A stretch of 64,000 nucleotides of DNA from Hofstenia miamia (GCA_004352715.1 SCFE01000089.1:750306-814305); one strand, 5' to 3'. Positions 11,153 to 23,008 are shown, numbered from the stretch's first letter. Numbers and translations: made by a program. The notes: a model not told the origin generated them from the sequence alone.

Positions 11153-14100
11153 TATTTTACAATGCCAAGGAAATATTTTTTAAGTACAAAACAAGTACAA
11201 AAGCATTCAATATATATATTTTACAGAACAATGTTTAATCTTGTTTTTTTTTAGGCTAAGATAGTTCAATACCTCCTCAATTTCAATGTGTTCATCGCGA
11301 TTGCAAATCTTTTTTAGCTTAACCACATGGTCAGTTTTCCACAATAGTTTTTCGCAGTGTGGGAAAAAAATCGTTCACTACCTACAGTTTTGACGAGAAA
11401 TTGGGAAATAAGCGTACTTGTAATAATATATGTAGGAAAGTACATCTCATCGCATGTTACCAGTTTCCATGACATTTAAAGGAAGATCTGAAGTAACAAA
11501 TACCATTTCATGCACCATTCTTCATTTTCTGCCTATGAAACGGCCTCAGATGAACATAGATTTTCTTTATACAAATCAGCAACTTTAAAATTTCTTCAAA
11601 AGATCCTTGTCTAAGAAACACTTTAATAAATAGTTGAAATTTCAAACATTGTCGTTTAAGAAATTACTTTTCAAGTTGATGTTGCAAATAATCCAAGTAT
11701 GGAATAAATGATGATCGACTAAAATAGTCATAAAGATTCTAAACTTTATTTTTTGAAATTATACCTGAAACATTGCTCAGCTTAATAATTTTTCCTGTAA
11801 ATCTGACATCTTTGCAATTTTGATATCAAGATCTAGATCCATGGCAATCAAAGTGACTTATTCATTGTTTGCTTTCCAGAACTAGTTTAATCTGATCGAC
11901 CATTTCCATAGATTTAGAATGTCTATGCCAACTGAATATTGATAATTATAGTGTAGAATCACTGGGTTAAAACTTGAGAGAACTATGCCAGAGGACAGAA
12001 GGTCGATGAGGTGAACATATGCTAGAGTAACAGTGATTCTAACAGAACTAACATGTAATCAAAAAACATTGGTAGTTTGTTCTTCGTAACTAGTAACTGT
12101 CTCGATCTCCAAAAGAAAAAACAAACATCCAAGATAACCAATTCAGCAGCATCATGCTGAAGCGATGTCCAGAGCTAAATTTTTAGGAACTTGCTTGTGC
12201 AGTGCTTCCCTAGATATCTCACAATTTATTATCTAGCCAAATAAATTGTCTCAGTATTTGTCTTTGATCTCATCCGATAGATAAATAACATGTAATTGCC
12301 ATGCATTCGTGCTAACCAACAGGCATGATTTAATCACAGTATAATTTATAAGGTGCATGTACGTGTTGAATTCGAATTCAAAGTTTTAAAGCCGATACGT
12401 AACTGTATGCATTACCTAATTCGTATCCACGATTTGGGAACTCATAGCAGCTATTCATCGCCACTAGAATCAGAGGAGGAGGGGTTCCCAAATTGTCGCT
12501 GATAACCTAGCTTCTTATCATTTCGAAAAAATACTTAATTAATAATGATGATCGAAGATAAGATGTTTAAGTAAAACAATGTTTATTAACTTAATCCACA
12601 ATTGCAAGCATATTTATACAATAGTTTAGTTGCTATAGTTGCTACCTGCACCTTGTTTACAACTCTGCAATTCGCAAATTCGCACATTTAATCGAGCAAT
12701 GCACGTAAGTGAGGGGAAATTCAATTCATAGCATCACACCACAATAAACTACGACGTCATTGTTTCGTCTTATTACGACACCAGTATGACTATAGTCTTA
12801 CAATAAAGTAATAAATGTGGGAATGCCCCCAAGTGACTCTACAATAGGAACAGTGGAGCAGCTGCCTTCATCACATAAATTGCCACAACAATCTTTTCTC
12901 AATATTGAAGTTGCTCTTGCTTCAGATTCTCTACCTTGTTCAGAAATAACTTCTAATGATCAAACACTAGGCTCACAATATCCGTGGAACAAATTTGTGC
13001 AGCATTGTCTTCAATCCAACTTGTTGAGCACTTCTGAAGCAATGATTTATTGGATGGAAGATGCTGTTCTAGTATGCTTACTCTCTTAGCTGAGTCTCGA
13101 AAAAACATAGAAACAACTTTTGCTTGTCCTTGAGTATTTATTTTAAAGGAATTGGAGAAGCTTTAATATTTAAGATTTTGTTGCATTTTTTTTCTATTGA
13201 GTTCACTTTTGAATGTACTAATATAAAAATGTGTACTAGTATATTACGAACACTAGTGGGAATTGAAGTATCCGGCAAAGATATTTTTTATGGTTGGAGG
13301 GTCCAATAATTTATACAAATTGCATAATCTTTATCTTGGTATATCTGTGTAATGTATGATCCCGGAACTTGTTTGTCAGTGAAGTATTACCTTTCAATTA
13401 CATCAGAAAATCGGCAAATGACGGCATCCTGTGTGCACTAAGATTAGCTAAACTTGAAATAACTATGAAAGAATTTTCATTCCAAGTGTTGTAATTTCTC
13501 TTTTTTGATGTTGTTATAGCTTAGATCTGCTCAGTACTCATTCTTGTTAGCCTTACTTTGGGAGTGATGAGCACTGGAATTTTAATTTTGTTTGTCCTGT
13601 AGGTTGAAGGTAAGGACGGACTATGTCTTGTGCTTTTTTCTGATGATAGATATTGTTATCATTGAGAACTTCTTGCAGTACCTCTCCATCTTATATTGTT
13701 TCGTTATTTTGGAGCAAGTGATGTTTCATTTCTAAGTTTTGCACCCAGCTTAAGAGTCGAATTTACTGATAAGATTGTTCAATTTGCCGTGAATTTGCTT
13801 TTGGATTGGAATAAAAATTCACATCCATATTGGATGCATCTTTGTAGACTTTTATTGGTTTCTCTATCTGCAATCACAGTATCTCCCAATTTTTAAATAG
13901 ACAATATTTATCAGCTGCCAAAGTTTTTTCGTCTCCAAGAGTCAAAAGGCCTAATGTTGATTACAAATAGTCTCTATCAATTGGATTGAGATATGTTGTA
14001 ATGAGCACAACATAATGCATGCTGCTTTTAAACCATTGATCCATTATCAGAAAACTTTTATTAGTTAAAGTAGCATTTAGATTACATTTGAGCTCTAGGA

Positions 14101-14279
14101 AATTGAGCCATGTATTTGGTAGAGTTTAATGGTTAATTCATAATGATCGGTTCAATTAATTCTATACTTGAAATTGAGGTTCGAACAACCATAAAGAGTG
14201 TTTGTTGAATCAATTATTCTCTGTAAATATCTGTTTTAGAGGAGGTTTGATTATTTATTGTGTTAACAAATTTGCGGCA
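11153..14279. other. Unassigned stretch, source of a duplicated block
   Basis: About 3.1 kb with no gene I can support. Positions 11568-12091 occur again at 15993-16507. A 90-residue open frame at 12817-13089 has no recognisable similarity. Confidence 0.5.
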
Positions 14280-15179
14280 GTATAGGATCTACCAAGCACA
14301 AAACAGTGCTGAGGTGAAAACCTCAAGGCACCTTGTACCCTCTTGTGATCAAGAGTCCTTTGCTGTCTTCACGTGGTGGGACCTGGGTGGTCATTTAAAA
14401 TGTTAACACTGCGCAGCTCTATTGTGGGTATGTGTGGTGTTGGTTTCTAAGGCTAAATCAATGCTAAGGAAGTCGCCTTTTACAGAGTGTGCTCTTAAAA
14501 GGGAAATAGCTATATGGAAATGAGAATTAAAGCAAAGAGATTAAGGCTACCCCAAGAATGAGGGGTGCGGGACTGCAGTGCATGCAGGGTCGTCCAGATA
14601 CTGCATTGGCTTAAACTCTCAACGACAGGGATAGCCTTGAATCATTAGTTAACACTATGATCTCAAGAGGCTTGGACATGGTGCTGTTGTGGTAGACTCA
14701 CCTAAAAGGTGAAGTGGCTATGGTTGTATCAAATGGATACTGTTTTTACAGTATAGGTCATGGCACAATGGCGAGGGATGGAATTGGTTTCTTAATTAGC
14801 CCCTGGCTAGCTAATTGTAATCCCAGCTTTCATCCCGTCTCCCCTAGAATATCTAGGCTGTTTTTCAGAAATGGTCTTTTTTCAGGCGTATGTGACTTCA
14901 TTTTTGCCACTGCATCAACTGAAAGCAATTCCAATGAGAAAGACTTAGCTGAGTTCTACAGCAATCTCAACAAGGTCATATCTGATTCTAATGGCAGGGG
15001 ACTTCAACTGCAGAGTTGTTAAATCTATGAACTCCATACCAGGAGTAATTGGAAATTTTGCGACAGTTCATAGTTCACAGAACGGTGATATGCTGGTACA
15101 CTTCTTGATTGATAAGAAGCTAGCTGTGCACAGTACCTCGTGGACCCATTCGGCCACAGGTGTGCAGGTATTATTGGAC

Positions 15180-15298
15180 NNNNNNNNNNNNNNNNNNNNN
15201 NNNNNNNNNNNNNNNNNNNNNNNNNNNNNNNNNNNNNNNNNNNNNNNNNNNNNNNNNNNNNNNNNNNNNNNNNNNNNNNNNNNNNNNNNNNNNNNNNN
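15180..15298. other. Assembly gap (119 N) flanked by a 39-bp repeat
   Basis: The sequence at 15141-15179 is repeated at 15299-15337 with one difference (GTATTATTGGAC against GCATTATTGGAC). Merging the two copies keeps the LINE endonuclease frame open, so the gap is probably spurious. Confidence 0.9.
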
Positions 15299-15992
15299 TG
15301 GACCCATTCGGCCACAGGTGTGCAGGCATTATTGGACTACTTTATAGTTCTGAAAAGAGTAATGAAGAGTGTTGGGACATCAGAGCTTGGCAAGGTATAG
15401 ATCTTGACTTGGACCATGACATGGTTATCATGGATCTCCCGCCTTTTACCAAAAAGCGCAGCAAGCGTCTTAAGGATTGCTGCAGTGGGAACAGTCAGCA
15501 GCATACAGGCACTGAACTTCAGTGGTTTCTCATGCAATTCCCATTCATAAGGGAAGCTCATGAAGCAAGTCTTAGGCAACTTTTGTCTAAAGCGGAACTG
15601 AGTTATGAACACACGTTTGATTGCCCACAGTGCATTAAAACCCCTTCCTCAGAATTTTCGGATTCCAAGAGTAGACTCTCTCTATGGGTGTGGGGAAGTT
15701 AAGGCCGTGGTTGATTATAATCATGCAATGAAACGTGTGTTCTTGAGTTGCAAAGACAATCAGCCAAAGGAATTATTTCGGAGTGACATGACAAGAGCAA
15801 TGAAAAACTGTGTCAGGCCTTGTAAGCTTGCCATCCTTACGAAATCGTTAGATACCCTTGAAGAAGCCAGAGATGGTTGCAATTGGGGCGGCATCAAGAA
15901 GTGTATCCAAGAGATTGTCAGAGTGAAACATGATGGACTGTCTGACAATAATGCCAGACCTTAGCAAATGGAGTACATTAAACATTTCTCGN

Positions 15993-16507
15993 TATACAAA
16001 TCAGCAACTTTAAAATTTCTTCAAAAGATCCTTGTCTAAGAAACACTTTAATAAATAGTTGAAATTTCAAACATTGTCGTTTAAGAAATTACTTTTCAAG
16101 TTGATGTTGCAAATAATCCAAGTATGGAATAAATGATGATCGACTAAAATAGTCATAAAGATTCTAAACTTTATTTTTTGAAATTATACCTGAAACATTG
16201 CTCAGCTTAATAATTTTTCCTGTAAATCTGACATCTTTGCAATTTTGATATCAAGATCTAGATCCATGGCAATCAAAGTGACTTATTCATTGTTTGCTTT
16301 CCAGAACTAGTTTAATCTGATCGACCATTTCCATAGATTTAGAATGTCTATGCCAACTGAATATTGATAATTATAGTGTAGAATCACTGGGTTAAAACTT
16401 GAGAGAACTATGCCAGAGGACAGAAGGTCGATGAGGTGAACATATGCAGTGATTCTAACAGAACTAACATGTAATCAAAAAACATTGGTAGTTTGTTCTT
16501 CGTAACT
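15993..16507. repeat. Second copy of the 11568-12091 block
   Basis: This is near-identical to 11568-12091 except for a missing 9-bp CTAGAGTAA. It follows a single n at 15992 and is inserted between two copies of a 146-bp LINE segment (15846-15991, 16519-16664). It may be a chimeric join in the assembly or a true repeat insertion. Confidence 0.85.
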
Positions 16508-16831
16508 TGCAAAGATGACGTTAGATACCCTTGAAGAAGCCAGAGATGGTTGCAATTGGGGCGGCATCAAGAAGTGTATCCAAGAGATTGTCAGAGTGAA
16601 ACATGATGGACTGTCTGACAATAATGCCAGACCTTAGCAAATGGAGTACATTAAACATTTCTCGCAAGTTTTTAAATTTGCGGCCAGGGATATAGATACA
16701 TAGGCATTCATAGATAAGCTGGATCTATTTACACCTGAAAACTTGGGGTTGAACTGCCAACCAAGTTTTGCAGAGATTCAAGTGGCCATAGATTTGTTAA
16801 AACCGCACAAAGCTCCAGGTCACAACAGTCT

Positions 16832-17467
16832 TTGAGAGAAGCTCTCAGATATGGAGGCAGTGCACTTATTGAGCACCTCACAGAAAGCTTTGCACAAGTA
16901 TTTATTACCATATGTCCAAGCGAATGGTGCGAGAGAGTAAGTCACCTATGGTACATGGACGACCTGAAGATGTATGCTAGTTCAAGGAAGATGTTGCAGA
17001 AGCAAGTGGAGACATTAGAGAAGGCAAGCAGAGATTCTGGATTGGAATTTGGATTAGGAAAGTGTGCGGCAGTGACTATGACCAGAGGCAAGTGTATAGA
17101 TGGAGATGTTTTCAGGACGAGCAATGGAGATAAGATTGAAGAAGTCAAGGAGGGATACAAGTACTTTGGAGTGATAGAGAGCGACAGAACAGATCATGAG
17201 GAAATGAGGACAATGTTAAGAAAAGAATACAAGAGGAGAGTAAGAAAGTTACTGCAGAAGTCAGGATTGAGTGGGCAGAATAGTATAAAAGCAAGTAATA
17301 CATGGGCAATACCAGTGTTAAGATATTCAGAAGGAATAGTTAGGTGGAATAAGAATGAACTGAGGGAGTTAGACAGGGAGACAAGGACTATACTAGCAGC
17401 AGAGAGAGCATTCAACTTAAATGGAGATGTAGATAGGCTGTACATGGCAAGGCATAAAGGAGTGTAG
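16832..17467 (+). pseudogene. Open frame joining two different LINE types
   Basis: A 211-residue open frame without a proper ATG. Its first ~32 residues (REALRYGGSALIEHL to CPSEW) belong to the RT start of the APE-type LINE. The rest, from about VSHLWYMDDLK, is the RT palm and thumb of the R4/Dong-like element. The junction near 16935 skips the RT blocks between them. The fusion is most likely a by-product of a 5'-truncated insertion, not a functional gene. Confidence 0.7.
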
Positions 17468-18258
17468 AGGAAAAAATAGAAGCAGAAGCACTAGCGCTAA
17501 AGGAATGTGTAGAAGAGCAACCTAGAGGGTCCCTTCTAGAGGTCAATAATGAGCTAAGGAAAATAAGAACTGAGAGTGAAAAACAGCATACCAGAGTATG
17601 ATGAAATCAGAGTGACAAACCAGGTATAGGCAGAGGTGATGCATGGAGAAAACTAGAGGAACACAGAAAAGTGTGACTGAGAACTGAGAAGAAAGCAACA
17701 AGTGGTTAAAGAAAGCATGACTAAAAAGAGAGAGAGAAGCACTGATAATGGCAGCACAGGCAGCATGGGTTAGAATCAGGAGACAAGTGGTATGAGCACA
17801 ATCCACAAGGTTTCGTAGAAAATGAGAAGGTTAAGATACTGTGGGACTTCAACATACAAATTAGCAAGGTAATAGAAGCATGGAGGCCGGAAATAGTAGT
17901 GGTAGACAAAGAGAAACGATTGGCAACAGTGATAAACATAGCAGTACCAAAGAACAGACATGTAAAAAGCAAGAAGAAAGAGGACATAGACAAGTACAGG
18001 GAGTTGCAGAGGAAATAAAAAGGCTGTGGAAGTTAAAGAAGGTTGAAGTAGTCCCTGTAATAGTAAGAGCACTAGGAGCAGGAAGTAAGTAGCATAAGAG
18101 ATACTTGGAGGAGCTGGGAGTACCAAAGTGGGGAGGAGTGGTAGCACAGAAGGCAGCATTGTTAGGAACAGCTAGAGTCCTGAGAAAAGCTCGCATACTC
18201 TCTGGAAACTGGTGAGTTCCTCGAGCTGAGAGGGATACCAGCATGAAGCTGTGAGAAG
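16935..18258 (+). mobile_element. R4/Dong-like LINE with restriction-like endonuclease, 5'-truncated
   Basis: Starts just before the RT catalytic box (LWYMDDLKMYASS, near 16950). It continues through GLEFGLGKCAAVTMTRGK, YKYFGVIESD, YKRRVRKLL and NTWAIPVLRYSEGIV to RLYMARHKGV at 17466. A frameshift leads to EEKIEAEALALKECVEEQPR. After more breaks comes the C-terminal endonuclease region (about 17820-18090): KILWDFNIQ, then RPEIVVVDK, VINIAVP, and DIDKYRELQRKYKRLW with PVIVRALGAG. The end, KAALLGTARVLRKAR, stops at 18213-18215. This order is that of LINEs with a PD-(D/E)XK restriction-like endonuclease downstream of RT. The 3' end touches a TAA repeat. Frameshifts and changed catalytic residues mean it is inactive. 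Confidence 0.8.
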
Positions 18259-18467
18259 TAATAATAATAATAATAATAATAATGAATGACTTTATTAGCC
18301 GCCTAAGGCAAACAGTACAAAAAATTATAAAAACAAGTTAAGTTTTACAACAATGAGGACAGTCATAGGAGGTAAATTAGGAGCAGATGGAAGAGTAGGC
18401 GAAGTGGGAGAAGAGCTTAGCAAAGAGGAAAGACATCAAAGATTTCTTGAAGCTCGGCGGTGAGGAA
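18259..18467 (-). mobile_element. 5'-truncated tail of the 1881-4750 LINE family
   Basis: Starts with eight TAA units (18259-18282), then matches 1893-2080 at roughly 83 percent by eye: GACTTTATTAGCCGCCTAAG, CAAGTTAAGTTTTACAACAA and CATCAAAGATTTCTTGAAGC each have close counterparts. Similarity ends abruptly near 18467, as expected of a 5'-truncated retrocopy. Confidence 0.8.
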
Positions 18468-19591
18468 AATATCACATGTACGGACATGTATTATTCCAAC
18501 CATTCGAGATTAAGGCTTAGCTACTAGGCCATTCCTACATAGACCTAATCGTAGTGATCACAAAATGTATGACTTATTCATAACATATGATATACCGGTA
18601 TCTAACACAAATCCCATATTATGTATGTGAGGCTCTGCTTCTGACTACTACAAAAGAGCCTGCGTGTAATAAATGGTACATAATTAATGAGCACACGCAT
18701 TTTGAATCCGCAAAAATAAATCAAAACTAATAGTGCTGATAGATATATTTGGAAATGTTGAAATCAACATTTCATATCTGTCAGACGCCAATATTTCTTT
18801 GCACGCTGTTTATGATAATCTACTATATCAATTATAGCCCATTCACTCATATTTCCTAGAAAAATTGGCCCTCATTGACATTGAGTCATTGCTATGCGTT
18901 AAGTCAATATGATTTTTGATTCAACAAATATTGTCAGTTGTATTTGTAAAATCATAATATAACAGACTTAATTGTTTATTGGTTTTATCTTGTTTTTGAC
19001 ATATTTTGCTCCTTACGTCCTATTTACTGACTTGCATAATATGCAAATCAGCACAATGTAGGGCAGGGCTGCACTCCTAAGTACTTAACGATGGGGGGAT
19101 GGGTTCTAAATTTGAGTACTTGAGTACTGCATTTTTATATTACATTTTGAAATCGAACAGCCAAACTGTAATATAACTTTTAACATGGGGGTTGAGTTCC
19201 CAATCAAATTTAACAAGGTGAGGTCAGCTTTTTTAAGCACCCTCTCGAGTACACGCCTGATGTAGGGTGTTCAAGTGATTCATCTTTGCCCTACGTTCGG
19301 CTGTTTTTCTCGATTCATATCACTCCCAAACTATGTTTGTGGTCAACTTATCAAGTTTGTATAAACCTTTTAATTAGAGAAAAGCGGTTTTGATGTAAAT
19401 ATTCAGTTTTCATTTGTACATTTTATTGAAAACTAGAAGAGCATCAACCCACTTAAAATTATTAAAGGCAAATGATTTTACTTTGCAAAATAAATTCCCA
19501 TAAAAGTATATTAGTACATATATAATTAAATTTTTTATTCTTGGAATATTTATTTAAAATTGCTTTATTAAATCCAATTTAATATGTTTTT
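18468..19591. other. Intergenic stretch upstream of URM1
   Basis: No gene or repeat recognised. It must contain the URM1 promoter, but I cannot point to specific elements. Confidence 0.5.
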
Positions 19592-19621
19592 ATGCGTGTA
19601 TGCAATTTTAGAATAATAGAA

Positions 19622-19906
19622 ATGGAGATATCTGTTTCTTTTGCAGGTGGTGCAGAATTGCTGTTTGGTGGTCGTAAGTCTATTAATGTAAACATTTCTG
19701 AATCATCTACACTTCGTGACTTAATTTCTAAACTTGCTGACAAAGAACTTACTGAACGAAGAGAGCTCTTTGTAAAAGGCGATTCTGTATGTCCTGGAAT
19801 TTTAGTACTTGTTAATGACAGAGATTGGGAACTTCTTGGGCAGTTGGATTATAAGCTTTGCGTTGGAGATGCAGTGGTTTTTATATCTACTTTGCATGGT
19901 GGATGA
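19622..19906 (+). CDS. URM1: Ubiquitin-related modifier 1 (URM1)
   Basis: A single-exon gene for 94 residues; human URM1 is 101. URM1 is a ubiquitin-fold sulfur carrier. Its C-terminal glycine is activated by the E1-like enzyme UBA4/MOCS3 and thiocarboxylated, and it supplies sulfur for 2-thiolation of wobble uridine in cytosolic tRNAs. It can also be conjugated to proteins. Visible hallmarks are GGAELLFGG near the N-terminus, a GDSVCPGILVLVNDRDWELL core, and the invariant STLHGG end with the terminal diglycine immediately before TGA. The start at 19622 gives the family's usual N-terminus. The open frame extends upstream to 19592, but the preceding TTTTAG (ending 19611) looks like a splice acceptor. 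No coding introns. Confidence 0.96.
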   Translation: MEISVSFAGGAELLFGGRKSINVNISESSTLRDLISKLADKELTERRELFVKGDSVCPGILVLVNDRDWELLGQLDYKLCVGDAVVFISTLHGG

Positions 19907-20029
19907 AGTAAATGGTTGATTATTTTTTATTGTTTTACTTTTATTAATTTGTTCGAATTTAATTTTGAGTATGGTAATCAAGGATAGCTATTCTATGGTC
20001 ATTTTTCCTTTAATATTTTTTGTAGCAAA

Positions 20030-20035
20030 AATAAA
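20030..20035 (+). promoter_or_regulatory. Probable URM1 polyadenylation signal
   Basis: AATAAA, 124 nt after the URM1 stop codon, in AT-rich sequence; the spacing suits a 3' UTR. The hexamer is common in AT-rich DNA, so this is only suggestive. Confidence 0.45.
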
Positions 20036-23008
20036 ATTCGAGCAATCACTAGTGGTTTTATCTACAAATACTGTTTCCAACAGTTTTGAAAAGTAATAAT
20101 ATCTCTCTATATTGTGCTTGATTCTTCATTGATCTCGAAGTTCATATTCCTCTATATTACATTAAAGTAATTGCTTTCTTCATTTATTATGGTAGCATTT
20201 TTTTGCACTTCTTAATTTTGTCTGTTCACTTTTTAACAGAAACCCCATCTGGGGGAGGGGGTGATTTACAAATTAGAGCGGTTGTGAGCCAAGAGTGTAT
20301 GTCGTGCATTACTGAAAACGTTTCCAAAGTCCCAGTTAAAGATTTTAAAATTTTGCACAAAAACTTTTCATCCATTATAGGGTATGAGCCAAAAAACTAA
20401 GCGAGTAAAAATGCTTAATTCTGCCAAGTGTTCCTTCGGAATTGATCCCAAAAAGTTTTGAAAGTGCTTGAAGTATTTCTTTTGTAATAGACTTCGAACG
20501 ACTTGAAATCGAATAGTGTAACAAGAGGATCTTACCAACTCTGACTTGGGTATGGCCTTTTAAAAATGGATTCCTTCACTGAAAAATGCTCTATTTTTAG
20601 AGATTTTTTTTAATCCAGTCCCCCTATTATTAAAGATATTAATTTGGAAATTTAGACAAAGGCTATGTTTATAATATATCTGTTGAATGGTTTATGGTAG
20701 ACTATATATATTATGCATAGTAGCCTACTTTTCTATTTTAACCAATTTGATCACTTTTACTATAAAAGTATTATTTTGATGAATCGAGTTGATTTAAATA
20801 TATTCATAGGCCACATTTAAATTTTACAATGCCTGCAAATCTTATAAGCAAATTTAAAAATTCGAGATATTTTAAGAATTTAGATTCAGTTACTTTTTGC
20901 AACTTCGACTGTTAAATTTATCAGTGATGTTAAGATTAATGTTAAATTCAAACCATGTAGTTTTTCCCTTGGATTTAGGAAATTATGTATCAAATTTCTA
21001 TTGCTGAATTATTCGAATGGAAATTTAGGAGGATTGATTATTAACATCAAAGAAATCAAAATTAGTTATCTAAGCCTGTCTTAGCGCAAAGAAATGCAGC
21101 ATCATTCACAGAATATTGAGTTACTACTGGTAACATATTGTTATACTTTTAAATGTCTAGATAGACTGTTTAAAATAATGGAAACCATTGTTCATTTATA
21201 ATTAAAATTCAGATTTTAGCTACAACTTATTATTTTGGATCCACTGGAATTATTGTATTGGAATTATACTAGCCCAGGAAAATTGATTCACCACATACCT
21301 TTTAGTAATTTGTTGATTTCCTTCAAAACCTGTTATTTTACAATGTATAATAAAAATAAATTGCAATACAAAACTCAAGTTTTCATAGTTACCCAATTAT
21401 TTGTTATTGTGTTTGTCTATATTCTAATAACTCGTATAATTCTGGATATTATAGTCACTCTCCTATTGTGATAGTTAACTATCAATTACGTCTAAAATCG
21501 ATAAAAAGAACACAAGTTTAGCAAAAATTTAAGTTCCTTGAATTTACCAGAATAGGCGGATATGCTTATTCTATAGTTGTCATTATGATTATTAGTAATT
21601 AAATTTATGCAAAGCATTTATTGAATATATATGCAAAAGTTCTATTAACCTGTAGCTACAATTACATTGCCTAATATAATAGCCCTTCTTTTGTAATAAG
21701 GTTTTTTGAGATGTTGTTTTAGAAGTCCTGTTCCGGTTTATTGGTTTTATGAACCATTACATTTTCTTTGCATACTTTTGCCTTTTTGATTTGTTATTGA
21801 CAGGTGTTTTCTTGAAGTAATTGAGAACATCTTTTGAAATCTGCAGGGTTAAGACGTTACAGATTGGGAATAATTAACAATATGTATATACATGATTGTT
21901 ATTAATACTAGAACAGCGATTACTGCTTGAGAATATATTTCCATCTGATGTTTCAAAACCGAAAATTCTTGAATAGAAACAAAATTTCTACATATAACAA
22001 ATTCAATGAGATTATCAGCATAATTGGAAGTATAGGTATATCCTAGTGTTTTTACTGAATGAATAATGAAGCAAACAAAAAATGTTTAGGGGTCCTTTTC
22101 ACCTATTGTCGCCTTTCTAGTGTTAAATAGCGCGCCTAATATCAATTAATTATTGTTTAAATTTCAATTTACGTTGATATCAACTAATTTGGGGCTGCGG
22201 AATTTAAAGATTAATTAAATGTTTGGTTAACTATAATCAGATTCAGTTCCTTGTGAACGATTATTTATTCCTGCTGGTTACATTGTTAAAAAGACGAGTT
22301 CTGCACTTGAACCAAATGCTAGTAATATTCGTGTGTGATGACGTAACCGGTTATTTGACAATATTTTAAAAACAAAACGCGAATTCCATAACTTAGTACA
22401 GATGTTTTGATTAAATTAAAAGTTAACTATTAAAAATATATTAATCGTTACCGCAAATTTAAATTAATGCAAATGTGTGTTACTTGAGCTCATTTATTGT
22501 CTTAATGTATTAAGTTTAATGTTTCAGTTTGCTTCGTTTCAGGTTAGGTCGGTTTTTTATTAGGAATAACAGCAGTAACTAATAGATTTGTGTCGTATAG
22601 GTTTTCCCAAGGAAATTGTATGTATGTATGCAGCATCATTTAATCAAATGGGACCTCATATTTACAAAATAGAACAACATGATACCATGGCACCAAAAAA
22701 TTGAATTATTATGGGACGGAACTGGGACCAATAATATTTTTCTCCCGCAAAACCCTAATAAAAATATGACCCGACTTCCATCATTTATATGGAAATTGCA
22801 CTTCTAATTGTCAATTAAAATTGCATTATTTTAAACTATCGTCTCTTTGGTTGGATGAACAAATTCTTTTTGTATTTTTCTTAATGTTTTTAATTAGTAG
22901 TTCAAATGACAAGTAGTGCTAAAATTCAATTGGCTATTAATTAATTTCAATTTTGAATTTATAAATGAAACAATACAATATAATTGATATTTATTTGTAG
23001 CAGAAATT
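20036..23008. other. Intergenic AT-rich stretch
   Basis: About 3 kb between URM1 and the F-box/LRR gene. Only chance frames are seen, including a hydrophobic one at 21235-21471. No transposon signature was recognised. Confidence 0.5.

Larger units (their letters stand above)
14280..16934 (+). mobile_element. APE-type LINE, frameshifted, interrupted
   Basis: Plus-strand element. A non-coding leader with a small hairpin (14306-14331) is followed by an endonuclease domain: GIGFLISPWLA near 14780, then GDFNCRV at about 14998 in another frame, and a LLDYFIV segment near 15330. A linker of about 400 residues has many stops. The beginning of the RT follows, with LKPHKAPGHN near 16800 and ALRYGGSALIEHL near 16840, then CPSEW at about 16920. 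Sequence then switches to a different LINE. Copies of one 146-bp segment (15846-15991 and 16519-16664) flank a foreign block. It is a dead copy. Confidence 0.75.

Noticed and set aside
12817-13089. 90-residue open frame beginning MGMPPSDST
   Set aside because: No similarity, no splice context and no neighbouring exons that I can support.
19037-19048. ATGCAAAT octamer upstream of URM1
   Set aside because: A single 8-mer in AT-rich DNA is expected by chance.
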